Shown here: positions 1-9,472 of the stretch, piece by piece
Layout: each line of letters starts with the position of its first letter
Position numbering within the stretch: the first letter of the stretch is position 1
Assembly (NCBI RefSeq): GCF_014133895.1
Contig: NC_050731.1
Coordinates: 124,001-188,000, forward strand
Direction of reading: 5' to 3'
DNA: 64,000 bases
Origin: Torulaspora globosa
Lineage: Eukaryota > Ascomycota > Saccharomycetes > Saccharomycetales > Saccharomycetaceae
Translations under genes and position numbers: made by a program
The notes under the pieces: model-generated
What the model saw: the letters and a program-made list of their open reading frames with translations, nothing else
Told to the model about the DNA's origin: nothing
Databases searched by the model: none

Positions 1-1599
1 AATATTCTCAAGACGGCTTATCCTTTACTTGCTTTATCTCTAGAGTCGCTAGTGGCACAAATTAATGAGCGTTTCAAGTCCAGTACAGATGAGGATCTTT
101 TCAGGCTCATAAATGTGCTCCTGATTGATGGAACTTTCAATTACAATCGGTTGCCGTTCCCTAGAAGCAATCCAAAACTTCCTGCTAATACGGAGACAAA
201 TTTAATAAGATTCTCGGAGACGCTTTTGGCACCACATATTCGGCCAAAGTTCAATGCTGATTTTATTGATAGCAAGCCAGACTTCGAAACTTACATCAAG
301 AGATTAAGATACTGGCGGAAGCGCTTAGAGAATAAACTTGATAGAGCGCCTAAAGTTGAAAACTTGGAGAGATTGTGTCCCCACTTGAGTAACTTCCATC
401 ATCAGAAGTTTGAGGATATTGAAATACCGGGACAATATCTGTTGAACAAAGATAATAACATGCATTTTGCCAAGATTGCACGTTTTCTACCTGAGGTAGA
501 TTTTGTTCGCGGTACTCATTCATCTTACAGAAGGTTGACTATTCGTGGTAGCGATGGTGCCCTGCATCACTTTGCTGTTCAGTACCCATCTGTACGGCAT
601 TCAAGGCGCGAAGAGAGGATGTCTCAGCTGTTTAGACTATTCAACAGATCTTTGTCGAAAAATGTTCAAACCAGGAGCCGTGACATTGAGTTCACCTTGC
701 CTATTGCTGTACCATTATCTCCTCAGGTCCGAATAATGAATGACAACCCGGCTTGTGAAACTTTGCATCAGATTTATGATCAGTACTGCGCAAAGAACAA
801 TATGGATCCAGACACTGTTCAAGATTTTGTCAATGAGCAACTGAACATAGCACATGACAAGGCGCTACCTCCGCCAGACCTAACTGTTGTGAAGGTCGAG
901 ATATTTAGCTCCATTCAGTCAATGTTTTTGCCAACTACAGTTTTGGTCGATTATTTTATGGCTCTTTTCGATCAATTTGAGGATTTCTGGCTCTTCAGAA
1001 AACAATTTGCCTCTCATTATGGTGCTTTTGTTTTCATGACATATATGATGATGATCAATAACCGAACCCCCCATAAGATCCACGTCGATAAGAGATCAGG
1101 GAATGTCTTCACATTAGAAATGCTCCCTTCAAGATATCCATATGAAAGAGTGAAACCCTTGCTGAAGAATACGGATTTGAACCTACCTCCTGATGCCCCG
1201 ATATTCCACAACAATGAACCTGTACCTTTCAGACTTACTCCGAACATTCAAAAGCTGATTGGAGATTCTGCTTTGGAAGGTATATTCTCCATCGATATAT
1301 TTGTTATTTCAAGGGCACTGATGGAGCCAGATAATGAACTGAATACCTACTTGACACTTTTTATTCGCGATGAAGTGATATCATGGTTTAGCAATCTACA
1401 CCGCCCAATAGCCGAAAATCCTCAATTGAGAGAGATGGTACAAGCCAACGTAGACTTGATCATAAGAAAAGTTGCTCAGTTGGGTCATTTGAGCTCGAAT
1501 CCGGCCGTTACTACGCAGTTCATTCTGGACTGCATCAGCTCGGCTGTTAATCCAAGAAATCTGGCCAAGTCTGATCTCAGTTACCTTCCATGGTTTTAG
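1..1599 (+). CDS. TRA1: Tra1, C-terminal part (5' end outside window)
   Basis: The reading frame is already open at base 1, with no start codon in view, so this is the last 532 codons of a much larger gene. Tra1 is the giant PIKK-family scaffold subunit of the SAGA and NuA4 histone acetyltransferase complexes; it contacts activators in the nucleus and is a pseudokinase. The fragment covers the end of the FAT region, the kinase-like fold and the terminal FATC domain. It ends in LAKSDLSYLPWF, the expected FATC tail. I see no HRD or DFG catalytic motifs, as expected for Tra1 rather than Tor or Mec1. It converges on GEP4 with a gap of about 50 bases, the same neighbour order as YHR099W-YHR100C in S. 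cerevisiae. Identity is firm; only the size of the missing part is unknown. Confidence 0.96.
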   Translation, partial: NILKTAYPLLALSLESLVAQINERFKSSTDEDLFRLINVLLIDGTFNYNRLPFPRSNPKLPANTETNLIRFSETLLAPHIRPKFNADFIDSKPDFETYIKRLRYWRKRLENKLDRAPKVENLERLCPHLSNFHHQKFEDIEIPGQYLLNKDNNMHFAKIARFLPEVDFVRGTHSSYRRLTIRGSDGALHHFAVQYPSVRHSRREERMSQLFRLFNRSLSKNVQTRSRDIEFTLPIAVPLSPQVRIMNDNPACETLHQIYDQYCAKNNMDPDTVQDFVNEQLNIAHDKALPPPDLTVVKVEIFSSIQSMFLPTTVLVDYFMALFDQFEDFWLFRKQFASHYGAFVFMTYMMMINNRTPHKIHVDKRSGNVFTLEMLPSRYPYERVKPLLKNTDLNLPPDAPIFHNNEPVPFRLTPNIQKLIGDSALEGIFSIDIFVISRALMEPDNELNTYLTLFIRDEVISWFSNLHRPIAENPQLREMVQANVDLIIRKVAQLGHLSSNPAVTTQFILDCISSAVNPRNLAKSDLSYLPWF

Positions 1600-1651
1600 T
1601 CTGCGTCGACGGATGAGTACAATGTCGACGGTTAGCGACGCACATTTTGTA

Positions 1652-2209
1652 TTATATTTTTAAATAGTTGTACAAGGTTTTTTCAAATCTGGAGATTGAA
1701 CTCGTTGACTTTCTAACACCGTCTTGGACCCAAACTCCATAAGCCCCCATTTGGTTTGCCATCATGATGTCTGTAAACAGTCTGTCACCTACCACCGCGA
1801 TCTCAGAGGGATTGCTGACAACACCGTTCTTGGTAAAGTACTGTATCACTTCATCTCTGCATCCGGGTTTCTTGGTTGCGTGCCTCAGAACAGGTACTCC
1901 AGTTATAGCCTCCAATTTTTCTGCCTCCTTATAGCCTTTATCGTCGTTTGAGCCAGCAGTATTGCTAACAATGAGAAGCCTCTTGCCAGGGTACTGTCTT
2001 TTCAGCTGTTCCCACTTCTCCCGATACGCGGGCCACACTTTATTATCTTCGGGATACGCAAAACAATTATCCTTATCCAACACAACAGCCTTGATGCTGG
2101 CATTGATAGGCACTGGCAAGTCATTAAACGTCGCTATCCAAATATGCGGCATACAAAGCCTTGGATTCCATATTAACCGGAAAAAGTTCAACGTACCACT
2201 GGCATTCAT
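1652..2209 (-). CDS. GEP4: Mitochondrial phosphatidylglycerophosphatase Gep4
   Basis: The 185-residue product matches the length of S. cerevisiae Gep4. Gep4 is a HAD-superfamily phosphatase at the matrix face of the inner mitochondrial membrane that dephosphorylates phosphatidylglycerophosphate in the cardiolipin pathway. HAD motif I is AVVLDKDNC (the DxD nucleophile), motif II is LLIVSNTAGS, the conserved lysine is in KKPGC, and the acidic motif is VVGDRLFTDI. The start is the ATG at 2209 (MNASGTLNFFRLIWNP); the codon before it is TTG, and this start gives the family length. The N-terminus is basic and hydrophobic, consistent with mitochondrial targeting. It lies between convergent TRA1 and upstream BIG1, which is conserved context. 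Confidence 0.95.
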   Translation of the reverse strand: MNASGTLNFFRLIWNPRLCMPHIWIATFNDLPVPINASIKAVVLDKDNCFAYPEDNKVWPAYREKWEQLKRQYPGKRLLIVSNTAGSNDDKGYKEAEKLEAITGVPVLRHATKKPGCRDEVIQYFTKNGVVSNPSEIAVVGDRLFTDIMMANQMGAYGVWVQDGVRKSTSSISRFEKTLYNYLKI

Positions 2210-2452
2210 CAAGCTCTCACACCACTTAGCAGCAGAACACTACGGCATCGACTCATCACCTATCTCCTATCAAGGTTATGCTCATTCTAGCCAATTTTCT
2301 GCCTAGACTAGCGATCTTGGATTAACCTTGCACATTACCCTACTCGAACCAGTTATAAGCTACAATGGCCTTGGTAGAAGCTGGTAGTAGAGCAGGGTTC
2401 TGTGGATCCCAAGCTGCCAGAGTTCCGATATGCTCTATGCCTTAAGCACCTT

Positions 2453-3549
2453 TTAGTTTTCGATCTCGCGATCTCCCGATAACTTCTTCGCTTTGCTTGC
2501 GGGGGCTTCTTGGTTGGCATTCTTCGTAGACTCGTCGCCCTGTTGCGGCTCGCTGACCTTGCTGGTAGCTTTCCCTTGACGAGTATCTGGCTTACCCGTT
2601 TGTTCTGTCCTGGACTTGACCAAAAGCTGTATCAAAAGGAAACCAATGAGCGAGGTTACGATGAGCCTGATCAAGTCGTAGTTCTTTGAGATAAATTCGC
2701 TGTCGAATGCCGTCATATAACGTAGCTGAGGCTCTGAGAACTTGGGGCGTGGCTCGTTGAAGTGACGGGGCATCTTTAGATCGTGGTCGTTCTTTTCTAT
2801 TTCTTGCCTCTTGGCAGGGTCGAGCAGCACTTCAGGGAAGATTGGACGCGCTGGAACTGCTAAGCTTCGCTCAGGGGCCTCGCTCGGACCCACTGCAGTG
2901 AGTATGACCGTGTGGGCTGGCGACGGGATCTGGGCTAGGATTGTCCTCAGCGACTTATCGAAGTCTATGATTGCCTGGCGGCGAAGATCTTGATCTTCTG
3001 GGAGCATTAGGAAGTCAATGCGCAGAATTCTTCCGGCTGCATCAATGTAGGGCTCATAGCCGTCAGCAGCGTCGCCCTCGATAACCAAGAACCTGTCAAT
3101 CCTGCACTGGTCGCTTACGTATTCGATCAGTTCGCTAAACGTAGCATTTGAAGGAGTGTCAACCCTATCGAAGCTTACTGCTGTCGAGGCAGAATGAATA
3201 TATCGTTGGAGACTCGTGAATTCTTTCTTATACTCTGAAAAGTCATCAATCGTGATTCCTGGGAGATTGATGAAGACGTAGGCATCTGAATTGCAATAGG
3301 CGAGCAGTTGCCTCGAGATTGCGGAAAACCTCTCGAGGGAAAGGCTCACATCGGTGGTATCCTCCTCGCCATAGTGGACGATTCCAGGAGAACTTGTACA
3401 GGAGGTTAGTAACGTTGTCATGGACGCAAGTTCGATCGAGAGTTACCATACAGCTTATGGGAAAAGAGAATAGCGGGCACATCAGTTTGCTGAACCAAAG
3501 CATATACCAGATTATTTAGTAAAATATGAAGTATAAGCAATGGTAGCAT
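2453..3549 (-). CDS. BIG1: Big1, ER membrane protein for beta-1,6-glucan (two exons)
   Basis: Coding sequence is join(3549..3452, 3392..2453) on the minus strand, 345 residues. The long frame alone begins inside intron sequence and lacks a signal peptide. Splicing out 59 bases restores one: exon 1 starts at the ATG at 3549 and encodes MLPLLILHILLNNLVYA, a hydrophobic leader, then DVPAILFSHKL, joining in phase to SPGIVHYGEED. Big1 is a type I ER membrane protein needed for normal beta-1,6-glucan in the cell wall. The body carries one transmembrane segment (LIRLIVTSLIGFLLIQLLV) near residue 280, followed by a charged cytosolic tail. S. cerevisiae BIG1 (YHR101C) is also intron-containing and about the same size. 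The splice sites are inferred from sequence. Confidence 0.9.
3393..3451 (-). other. BIG1: Spliceosomal intron of BIG1
   Basis: Read on the minus strand, the intron starts GTATGG, has a perfect TACTAAC branch site, and ends ACAAG twelve bases later. It is 59 bases long. Exon 1 is 98 bases (phase 2) and exon 2 begins with the base that completes the codon CTT, so the frame is kept. GTATGG and AAG are minority yeast splice signals, but the perfect branch site and the recovered signal peptide make the call strong. Confidence 0.88.
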
Positions 3550-3561
3550 CTCAAACAGCCT

Positions 3562-3578
3562 TTGACTCTGTGAGTCAA
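3562..3578. promoter_or_regulatory. Gcn4/AP-1-type dyad upstream of BIG1
   Basis: A perfect inverted repeat TTGACTC-TGT-GAGTCAA. It contains TGAGTCA, the bZIP (Gcn4/AP-1) consensus, at 3571. It lies 13 to 29 bases upstream of the BIG1 start codon, so it may be in the 5' leader rather than acting as a normal upstream site. Function is inferred only. Confidence 0.4.
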
Positions 3579-3691
3579 CGGTAGCTTTAAGAGGTTAATG
3601 CTTTAGCGAGTCCTTGTATGTGCTGGATCCGTCTACTATGATCCTAAAGACGTCAGTAATTCATCAAGAGCTCCAGGCTATGACCTAAAAT

Positions 3692-5824
3692 CTATATAGG
3701 AGAGCTGTTGGCCTTTGGCCCTCGCAGTTCTTCCACTAAATTGATAGCCCTGAGGAGTGAATCCTCGCCTCTTGCGGAAATGGCGTTCGGGTCATCAAGC
3801 TCGTTGCTCTCCCCCAGGAATAATGCATCTTCATTGGAGTCCAGCGTCCGTTGATCTATTCTATGCAATAGAGACATGTCGAAATTTTTTGGATATTCCC
3901 ACCCATTTGCGGTGATAGCCTTGATAAGAACGAAGTGATCCACTTCAAAACCAGCATGAAGGATCTTTCTATACCATAAGTAAGCCTCCGTCACGTTTCC
4001 TAGCTTCAGGTATCTTAGAACCATTGCAGTGCAAAAGCGGAACTGCAATGGTACCCTATTGAGTTGCATGAGATGGAGTAGGTGGGACAGATCTGATTGC
4101 GTCAAGTCGTAGTTCTTGTAGACGACGTATGAGAACGGACATGACTTGGTTGTGCATCTGACGCTCGAAGCAAATTTCTGAGAGTAAAAATCCTTGAGGA
4201 CTTCAAAAGCCAGCTTCGAATTATTCAGTTCCAGGCGAATGTGATAGAGAAAGACTGAAAGGATACCTGTATCATGCTTTGCCGTTGGAAACCTATGATC
4301 CTCTAGAGCTTTCTTATACGATGAGTATAGCTCCAAAATAATGCCTTGATACATTTCGTGCCCCATTGTTCTGGCGCATGTCGAGAGCAGAACTCTGTAC
4401 AGTTCCGTTAAAATCGGTATCGAAGGAGTCCCCTCGATCTGCAACGAACGGGGAAATATTTTTTCCTGAACTTTGGTTTCTGCTTCTAGCATTCGCTGAG
4501 ATAGCTTCGCTGAGTTCTCGTGGAAAATAGCTCCCCATAAACCTAGATCATTTAGCAATGCCGCAGTCTGCTTAATGTTGAATGCTGAAAGAATATATTC
4601 ACAGCTTAATTTGGGATCGTTAAAAGACCTCAGTGAGCTCACAAGCTCCCCTACAACCCGCGTACTGAACTTCGGATCTCTTCTCCGAATCACCCGCTGG
4701 ATTACTCGGATAAAATGAAAAACCTGCTCTTGTAAACCCTTCTGTCTGAGTAGCTTCAAGATGAAATGGAAAGATGGGTTTAGATATTCCTGCATGAACC
4801 TGGCGTCTTTTAGTAAGCGGGCTTTGCGCATGTACTGCAAACTGATCTCAAATGTCTGTAAGAACATCTCGACGTTTCCCGTTTGCGAAAGGTAAAACAA
4901 CAGCGTGTTACTAAATCGAATAAAAAGCGTTTTTTTCGACTTTGTATCCGGACGATCTCCATCTTCCTTCAGCGATTCCATCTTCTGTAACAAAGAAGAT
5001 AGATACAATTTAATAAATCTAAAGTCCTTGCCGCTGAGGACTTTATTGACAAGCTTGTTCATCGCGTAAAAGCTATGGAGCTTGCCAAACTTTTGTTGAA
5101 AAGTGCCTTGATGCGCCTTATCATGAAAGAAGATCTCGAAAGTAGCTAGTTGCATCTCTAGTTCTGACCCTTGCATCAGTCTCTTGGAAAAGTTCCACAC
5201 GTACGGGCAGGAAGAAAGGAGCACGTCGTTTTTGATCAGGAAGTAGAGGTGATTAAACGACTCATCTCTGGGCAAGTTTTCCCAAAACCACTGGTGCACA
5301 TCGGTAGGTATCAAATAACCTGCTTTCTCACTAGCTTTCGGGAACAGATCGTGTTGAAACGAGATAATCCGATAAAGTTTTTGCTTCTTCTGGTCATTGG
5401 ACAGGCCTCTATCGCCAATTGTCGATCTCAAAGCATTGACAAAAGAGTAATATTGCTTCCACCCCAACCTACGGAACATCGACATTTTGAACAAGCTGGG
5501 ATCAGCCACAACTCTCAACAAGCTAGTGAACACCGTGTTATAGGACATGCCAAACTTTCGTTGAAGCTTGTTTCTCACTCTTCGCATCTCATGCCCGTTG
5601 GCTATTGAATCGATCATTCCTCCCAACTTCAAAAGTGGTATTGGCCTTTCCCCAGAAAGATCTCGGGTAGTCACTTGATTAACGAGCTGATAGATCTCAT
5701 CTATGTTGGAAGCCGCTTTTTGCACATCTTTCTCGTTCGTTGGTACAGCAGACGTTGCTGTGCTTTTCCACCTTAAACGCCCCGCCAACTGCGAATTGCC
5801 GAACCGTCGACAAGCCCATAGCAT
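3692..5824 (-). CDS. ATP22: Atp22-type mitochondrial translational activator
   Basis: The 710-residue product has an N-terminal presequence-like stretch (MLWACRRFGNSQLAGRLRWKS: arginine and serine rich, no acids) and a helical body resembling PPR-type repeats. In S. cerevisiae, ATP22 (YDR350C, about 684 residues) sits directly next to SBE2, and its product is needed for translation of the mitochondrial ATP6 mRNA. The call rests mainly on that synteny, the size, the mitochondrial leader and the repeat-like helices; this family diverges fast and has no catalytic motif to check. It is divergent from KIC1, with a shared 341-base promoter region, and is upstream of BIG1 on the same strand. It could be another mitochondrial PPR protein, but the position favours ATP22. 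Confidence 0.78.
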   Translation of the reverse strand: MLWACRRFGNSQLAGRLRWKSTATSAVPTNEKDVQKAASNIDEIYQLVNQVTTRDLSGERPIPLLKLGGMIDSIANGHEMRRVRNKLQRKFGMSYNTVFTSLLRVVADPSLFKMSMFRRLGWKQYYSFVNALRSTIGDRGLSNDQKKQKLYRIISFQHDLFPKASEKAGYLIPTDVHQWFWENLPRDESFNHLYFLIKNDVLLSSCPYVWNFSKRLMQGSELEMQLATFEIFFHDKAHQGTFQQKFGKLHSFYAMNKLVNKVLSGKDFRFIKLYLSSLLQKMESLKEDGDRPDTKSKKTLFIRFSNTLLFYLSQTGNVEMFLQTFEISLQYMRKARLLKDARFMQEYLNPSFHFILKLLRQKGLQEQVFHFIRVIQRVIRRRDPKFSTRVVGELVSSLRSFNDPKLSCEYILSAFNIKQTAALLNDLGLWGAIFHENSAKLSQRMLEAETKVQEKIFPRSLQIEGTPSIPILTELYRVLLSTCARTMGHEMYQGIILELYSSYKKALEDHRFPTAKHDTGILSVFLYHIRLELNNSKLAFEVLKDFYSQKFASSVRCTTKSCPFSYVVYKNYDLTQSDLSHLLHLMQLNRVPLQFRFCTAMVLRYLKLGNVTEAYLWYRKILHAGFEVDHFVLIKAITANGWEYPKNFDMSLLHRIDQRTLDSNEDALFLGESNELDDPNAISARGEDSLLRAINLVEELRGPKANSSPI

Positions 5825-6165
5825 AGCAATTTCTACAGATCCAGAAAGGACATCAGAGGGTCCTTTGAAGGTTTCCGAGAGCGTTACTTGTCCTTCATAG
5901 TAAGTATAGTCGACTGCTAATAGAGAAGATCAACGCCATCATCTTGCACGGACGGAGCTCTTCAAGAGAAATTGAATAACTAGCCCAGTTTGACGCATTT
6001 AGCCCAAAGAAGGCTCCAATTCAGCGATTTACGAGCGGTCTATTACGATTCCATACCAGGTCCTGCTGCATAGTCTCCAGAGGAGTTCTTTTTGAGCGTG
6101 AAAGCTGACCTGGGTTTGCTTCCGGACGCTTTATCAAGAACAAGGACAACTGCAAGTTATCTAGA
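5825..6165. promoter_or_regulatory. Divergent ATP22/KIC1 intergenic region
   Basis: 341 bases between two divergent start codons. I see no strong TATA box, no long open frame and no RNA gene. It must hold both promoters, but I cannot point to specific sites. Confidence 0.5.
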
Positions 6166-9162
6166 ATGAAGAAATCGATCGGTGGCGACAGTGGCAATGA
6201 GATACCTGCCAAGATGGATCAGGATATTGGATCACTATTTAAGAGAAGTGAGATAATCGGACGCGGAAAGTTTGGAGTGGTGTACAAGGGATACCATGTT
6301 AGAACTAAGCAGGTTTACGCGATTAAAGTACTCAATCTGGACTCAGACGAAGATGAAGTCGAAGACGTCCAGAGGGAGATTCAATTTCTTGCGTCGATGA
6401 AGCAAGTTCCCAACATCACACATTACTACGGATCATATCTCAAGGATACTAGTTTATGGATCATTATCGAGTATTGCGCAGGTGGCTCCTTGCGTACGCT
6501 TCTGCGACCCGGGAAGATCGATGAGAAGTACATCGGCGTGATCATGCGGGAGCTCTTGATGGCGCTGAAATATATTCACAAGGACAACGTTATTCACCGT
6601 GACATAAAGGCGGCCAATGTGCTGATAACGAATGATGGGCAAGTGAAACTTTGCGATTTTGGGGTGGCAGCTCAGCTTAATCAGACGCGTTCCAGAAGAC
6701 AGACTATGGCAGGCACGCCGTACTGGATGGCGCCTGAAGTGATAATGGAGGGTGTGTACTACGATACGAAGGTTGATATCTGGTCATTGGGTATCACGGC
6801 TTATGAGATTGCCACAGGAAACCCACCATATTGCGAGGTCGAGGCACTTCGGGCAATGCAACTCATTACGAAATCGAAGCCTCCGAGGCTGGAGGGTAGA
6901 AACTATTCGGCGTTGCTCAAAGAATTTATCGCTTTATGTCTCGATGAAGATCCCAAGGCAAGACTGTCAGCCGAGGAGCTGCTAAAGACAAAGTTCATTA
7001 AGACTCATAAGGCAACTTCCTCTGCATTGCTAAAGCAACTAATTTCAAGGTACTTATTGTTCAGGGATAACAAGAAGAAGACACGAGAAAGCGTCTTCTT
7101 GGCTGACGAAGATCCAAGAGCCGATCACAAAAAATATTTGCAAAATGACCAGCTGAATGGGAAGACTTCCGAGGACAGTTCAGATTTCGAGGTCGATGTA
7201 AAATGGGATTTCGACTCCTTAAGCTCGGCCGACTACATAATAGAAAATGATATTAATCTCGAGGAGATACCAGAAGGCTCCGCTTATGATTGGGCAAGCG
7301 CACAAGATCAACACAATTATGCATATCCAGACGAAGATCAATTTTACTGTTATCCCACCAATAATAATAACGGGAAAGTGTATCAGGGCACTACGATGGG
7401 TAAAACCCAACCAGGTACCATGCTCTACAATTCAACATTAAACGCGCCGCTATCCCATAATAACACTACGGGCAACTTCCCCACCAGAATGATGAAGAGC
7501 GTACGAACAAATCCAACTGTGGGGACAGGATCGCACACTAACTCTGGTGGTGCAAAAAGGTCAGAGATGAAAGTTCCCAAAAAGCTTTCAGAGCTCTTCG
7601 AAAAGGTTGAACAGACGAACGAAAATATCCCCGGTGAACCTGAACTGTCAAGAATCAACCGAAATGTATCACATTTGCATATGGGAAGCTTGCCAGAAGA
7701 TACAGCAGCTCTTCCGGTTAGCGAGCTGCCAGCTGTGCGTCCTCATGTTGGTGCGATCAACAACGGAAATTTTCACAGCCAAAGTACTCCTGTTCTACCG
7801 GTCATTCAGACAAAATTCAGCAAAGCTACAAAGGGCCCTCCAACAGCCGTTACCACGGCCCCAACTCCGATAGAAATTGAGATTCCTGAGGAGCTCCCGA
7901 CAACTACAGCGGCTGGTTCTTCCAATTCAGATGCGCTTGCTGCTTCGCATACCAAGCCAAGATCATCTACTGTTTCAACTCCTGGGCCGACTTCTCACCC
8001 AAAGGCGCCAGGTATATCGCGGCGACTCACCGTCGGCACCGCTGTAGCGCCCGTTTCTAGTAATCGAGGAATTGATGAAAAGCCTAAAAAGATGAGCAAC
8101 TCTCCTAACGATAATGCGGAATCGAATACCTTGTCTTCGAACGTTGCTAACATAGCATCAAGCGGACCCAGCAATAAGCTTCCCTTAAAATCTCCATCTC
8201 CCACAAGGTCATATACAAATCTTGGTTCTTCCCCAACGAAAAGGCCTGGAAATTCACCGACTACAGGAACTGCTCAACCGCCAACTATGAAAGCTCTAGG
8301 CAATGCTGGTGAAAATAAGGACCCGCTTCTGCAGCCTATTAATACTAACTTGCATATCAGTAACGAAATTCACAACTCTATGGCAGATAAAGAAACAAGC
8401 CGGGTCAATAGGGATTTCAAGCGGAACAACCCAAATCTGAAGCTCCAAATGCCGCTTCCGACTAGTGTGGTTCCACACAAACTACTGGATCCGTCTTCAT
8501 CTGCTGTGGCGGCCACAGGAAGTAATAATGGCCCTGCGGGGGAGAACATCAATCAGTTTGGCTTCAATACAAGCAGTGCATCTAATATCCCGGTCTCAAT
8601 GACGCCGATAAATGAGAAACATATTGACTGGGGCAAAAAACCTAAGAGAGGACCCAGCATAAGCAATAGGAAGAATTCGCAGAACGCCGATATTTCGATA
8701 TCGACTTCGACTTCTGGTCCAACGATGAGTGTCAATGGAGCTCAGAGCACAGTGCCGCTGAATACCGGGCCGATGAGTAGTAGCAGCCTGAGCGTGGCGT
8801 CTATGTTCCCCAACGGTTCATCAGCAAGCGTGACCGCCTCAGGCCAGCAGTCCTCACAAATCAATGCCTTAGGTGCGACCAATTCGACCAGCAATGCGAT
8901 TAGTAATACGAATGCGAGCACCGTGTCCGGAAATTTGCATTCTCCTACTGTATTACAGCCACCTCCATCCACGATTAACATGGGAATCTTCCTCGATGTT
9001 GACGCTAACATGCCCGATTCTAATAGTTGGGTAGACAAGAAACCTCTAGTACTGCATGAATTAGAAGCGCTGCTAAAGATGTATGAAGAGGGATTGCCAG
9101 TAATAGAAAATGCACTTAAGAAACAACTGATTTCTGCAGAAGTCGCACAGGGAGACCACTAG
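6166..9162 (+). CDS. KIC1: Kic1, GCK-family kinase of the RAM network
   Basis: 998 residues. Kic1 is a Ste20/germinal-centre-type kinase of the RAM pathway (with Cbk1, Sog2, Hym1, Tao3), acting in polarised growth, cell-wall integrity and spindle pole duplication. The kinase domain is at about residues 24-280: the glycine loop is IGRGKFGVVYKG, the lysine is in YAIKVLNL, the catalytic loop is VIHRDIKAANVL, then KLCDFGVAAQL, and the GCK signature is MAGTPYWMAPEV. A long S/T/N-rich disordered region follows. The extreme C-terminus has a short conserved block (LHELEALLKMYEEGLP). The start at 6166 precedes the kinase domain; a second ATG at 6214 (MDQDIGSLFKR) is also possible. Downstream SBE2 matches YHR102W-YHR103W order. 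Confidence 0.96.
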   Translation: MKKSIGGDSGNEIPAKMDQDIGSLFKRSEIIGRGKFGVVYKGYHVRTKQVYAIKVLNLDSDEDEVEDVQREIQFLASMKQVPNITHYYGSYLKDTSLWIIIEYCAGGSLRTLLRPGKIDEKYIGVIMRELLMALKYIHKDNVIHRDIKAANVLITNDGQVKLCDFGVAAQLNQTRSRRQTMAGTPYWMAPEVIMEGVYYDTKVDIWSLGITAYEIATGNPPYCEVEALRAMQLITKSKPPRLEGRNYSALLKEFIALCLDEDPKARLSAEELLKTKFIKTHKATSSALLKQLISRYLLFRDNKKKTRESVFLADEDPRADHKKYLQNDQLNGKTSEDSSDFEVDVKWDFDSLSSADYIIENDINLEEIPEGSAYDWASAQDQHNYAYPDEDQFYCYPTNNNNGKVYQGTTMGKTQPGTMLYNSTLNAPLSHNNTTGNFPTRMMKSVRTNPTVGTGSHTNSGGAKRSEMKVPKKLSELFEKVEQTNENIPGEPELSRINRNVSHLHMGSLPEDTAALPVSELPAVRPHVGAINNGNFHSQSTPVLPVIQTKFSKATKGPPTAVTTAPTPIEIEIPEELPTTTAAGSSNSDALAASHTKPRSSTVSTPGPTSHPKAPGISRRLTVGTAVAPVSSNRGIDEKPKKMSNSPNDNAESNTLSSNVANIASSGPSNKLPLKSPSPTRSYTNLGSSPTKRPGNSPTTGTAQPPTMKALGNAGENKDPLLQPINTNLHISNEIHNSMADKETSRVNRDFKRNNPNLKLQMPLPTSVVPHKLLDPSSSAVAATGSNNGPAGENINQFGFNTSSASNIPVSMTPINEKHIDWGKKPKRGPSISNRKNSQNADISISTSTSGPTMSVNGAQSTVPLNTGPMSSSSLSVASMFPNGSSASVTASGQQSSQINALGATNSTSNAISNTNASTVSGNLHSPTVLQPPPSTINMGIFLDVDANMPDSNSWVDKKPLVLHELEALLKMYEEGLPVIENALKKQLISAEVAQGDH

Positions 9163-9472
9163 CTTCTAGTTCTATAGAATTATGCATTCAATCACGCTAG
9201 TGTATCAACATTTGCGTTTGCGTCTAGGGTATTATAAGAACGGCTCAGCCTGCCATTGCACATTCCGTTGGAGTGCTCAGCTAAGCTTCTAATCAGAGTC
9301 AAGCTCGCAAGGTAAGCGCTAAGATTTTGCAGGTCCTATAGAGTATTAGAGTTTTTAGCTGAGCGGCTAAAATACGACAATAAACAAACATTCATTCCGC
9401 CATCAACTAGAAACAGCCGATCTTAGAATAGAATTCTGGCGCTGCCATGAACATCTGGAATGCTGTGTAGCC

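Noticed and set aside
1602..1642. Stem TGCGTCG/CGACGCA and repeated GTCGACGG between TRA1 and GEP4
   Set aside because: A 7-bp stem with a 27-base loop is weak and common by chance; yeast 3' ends do not depend on such hairpins.
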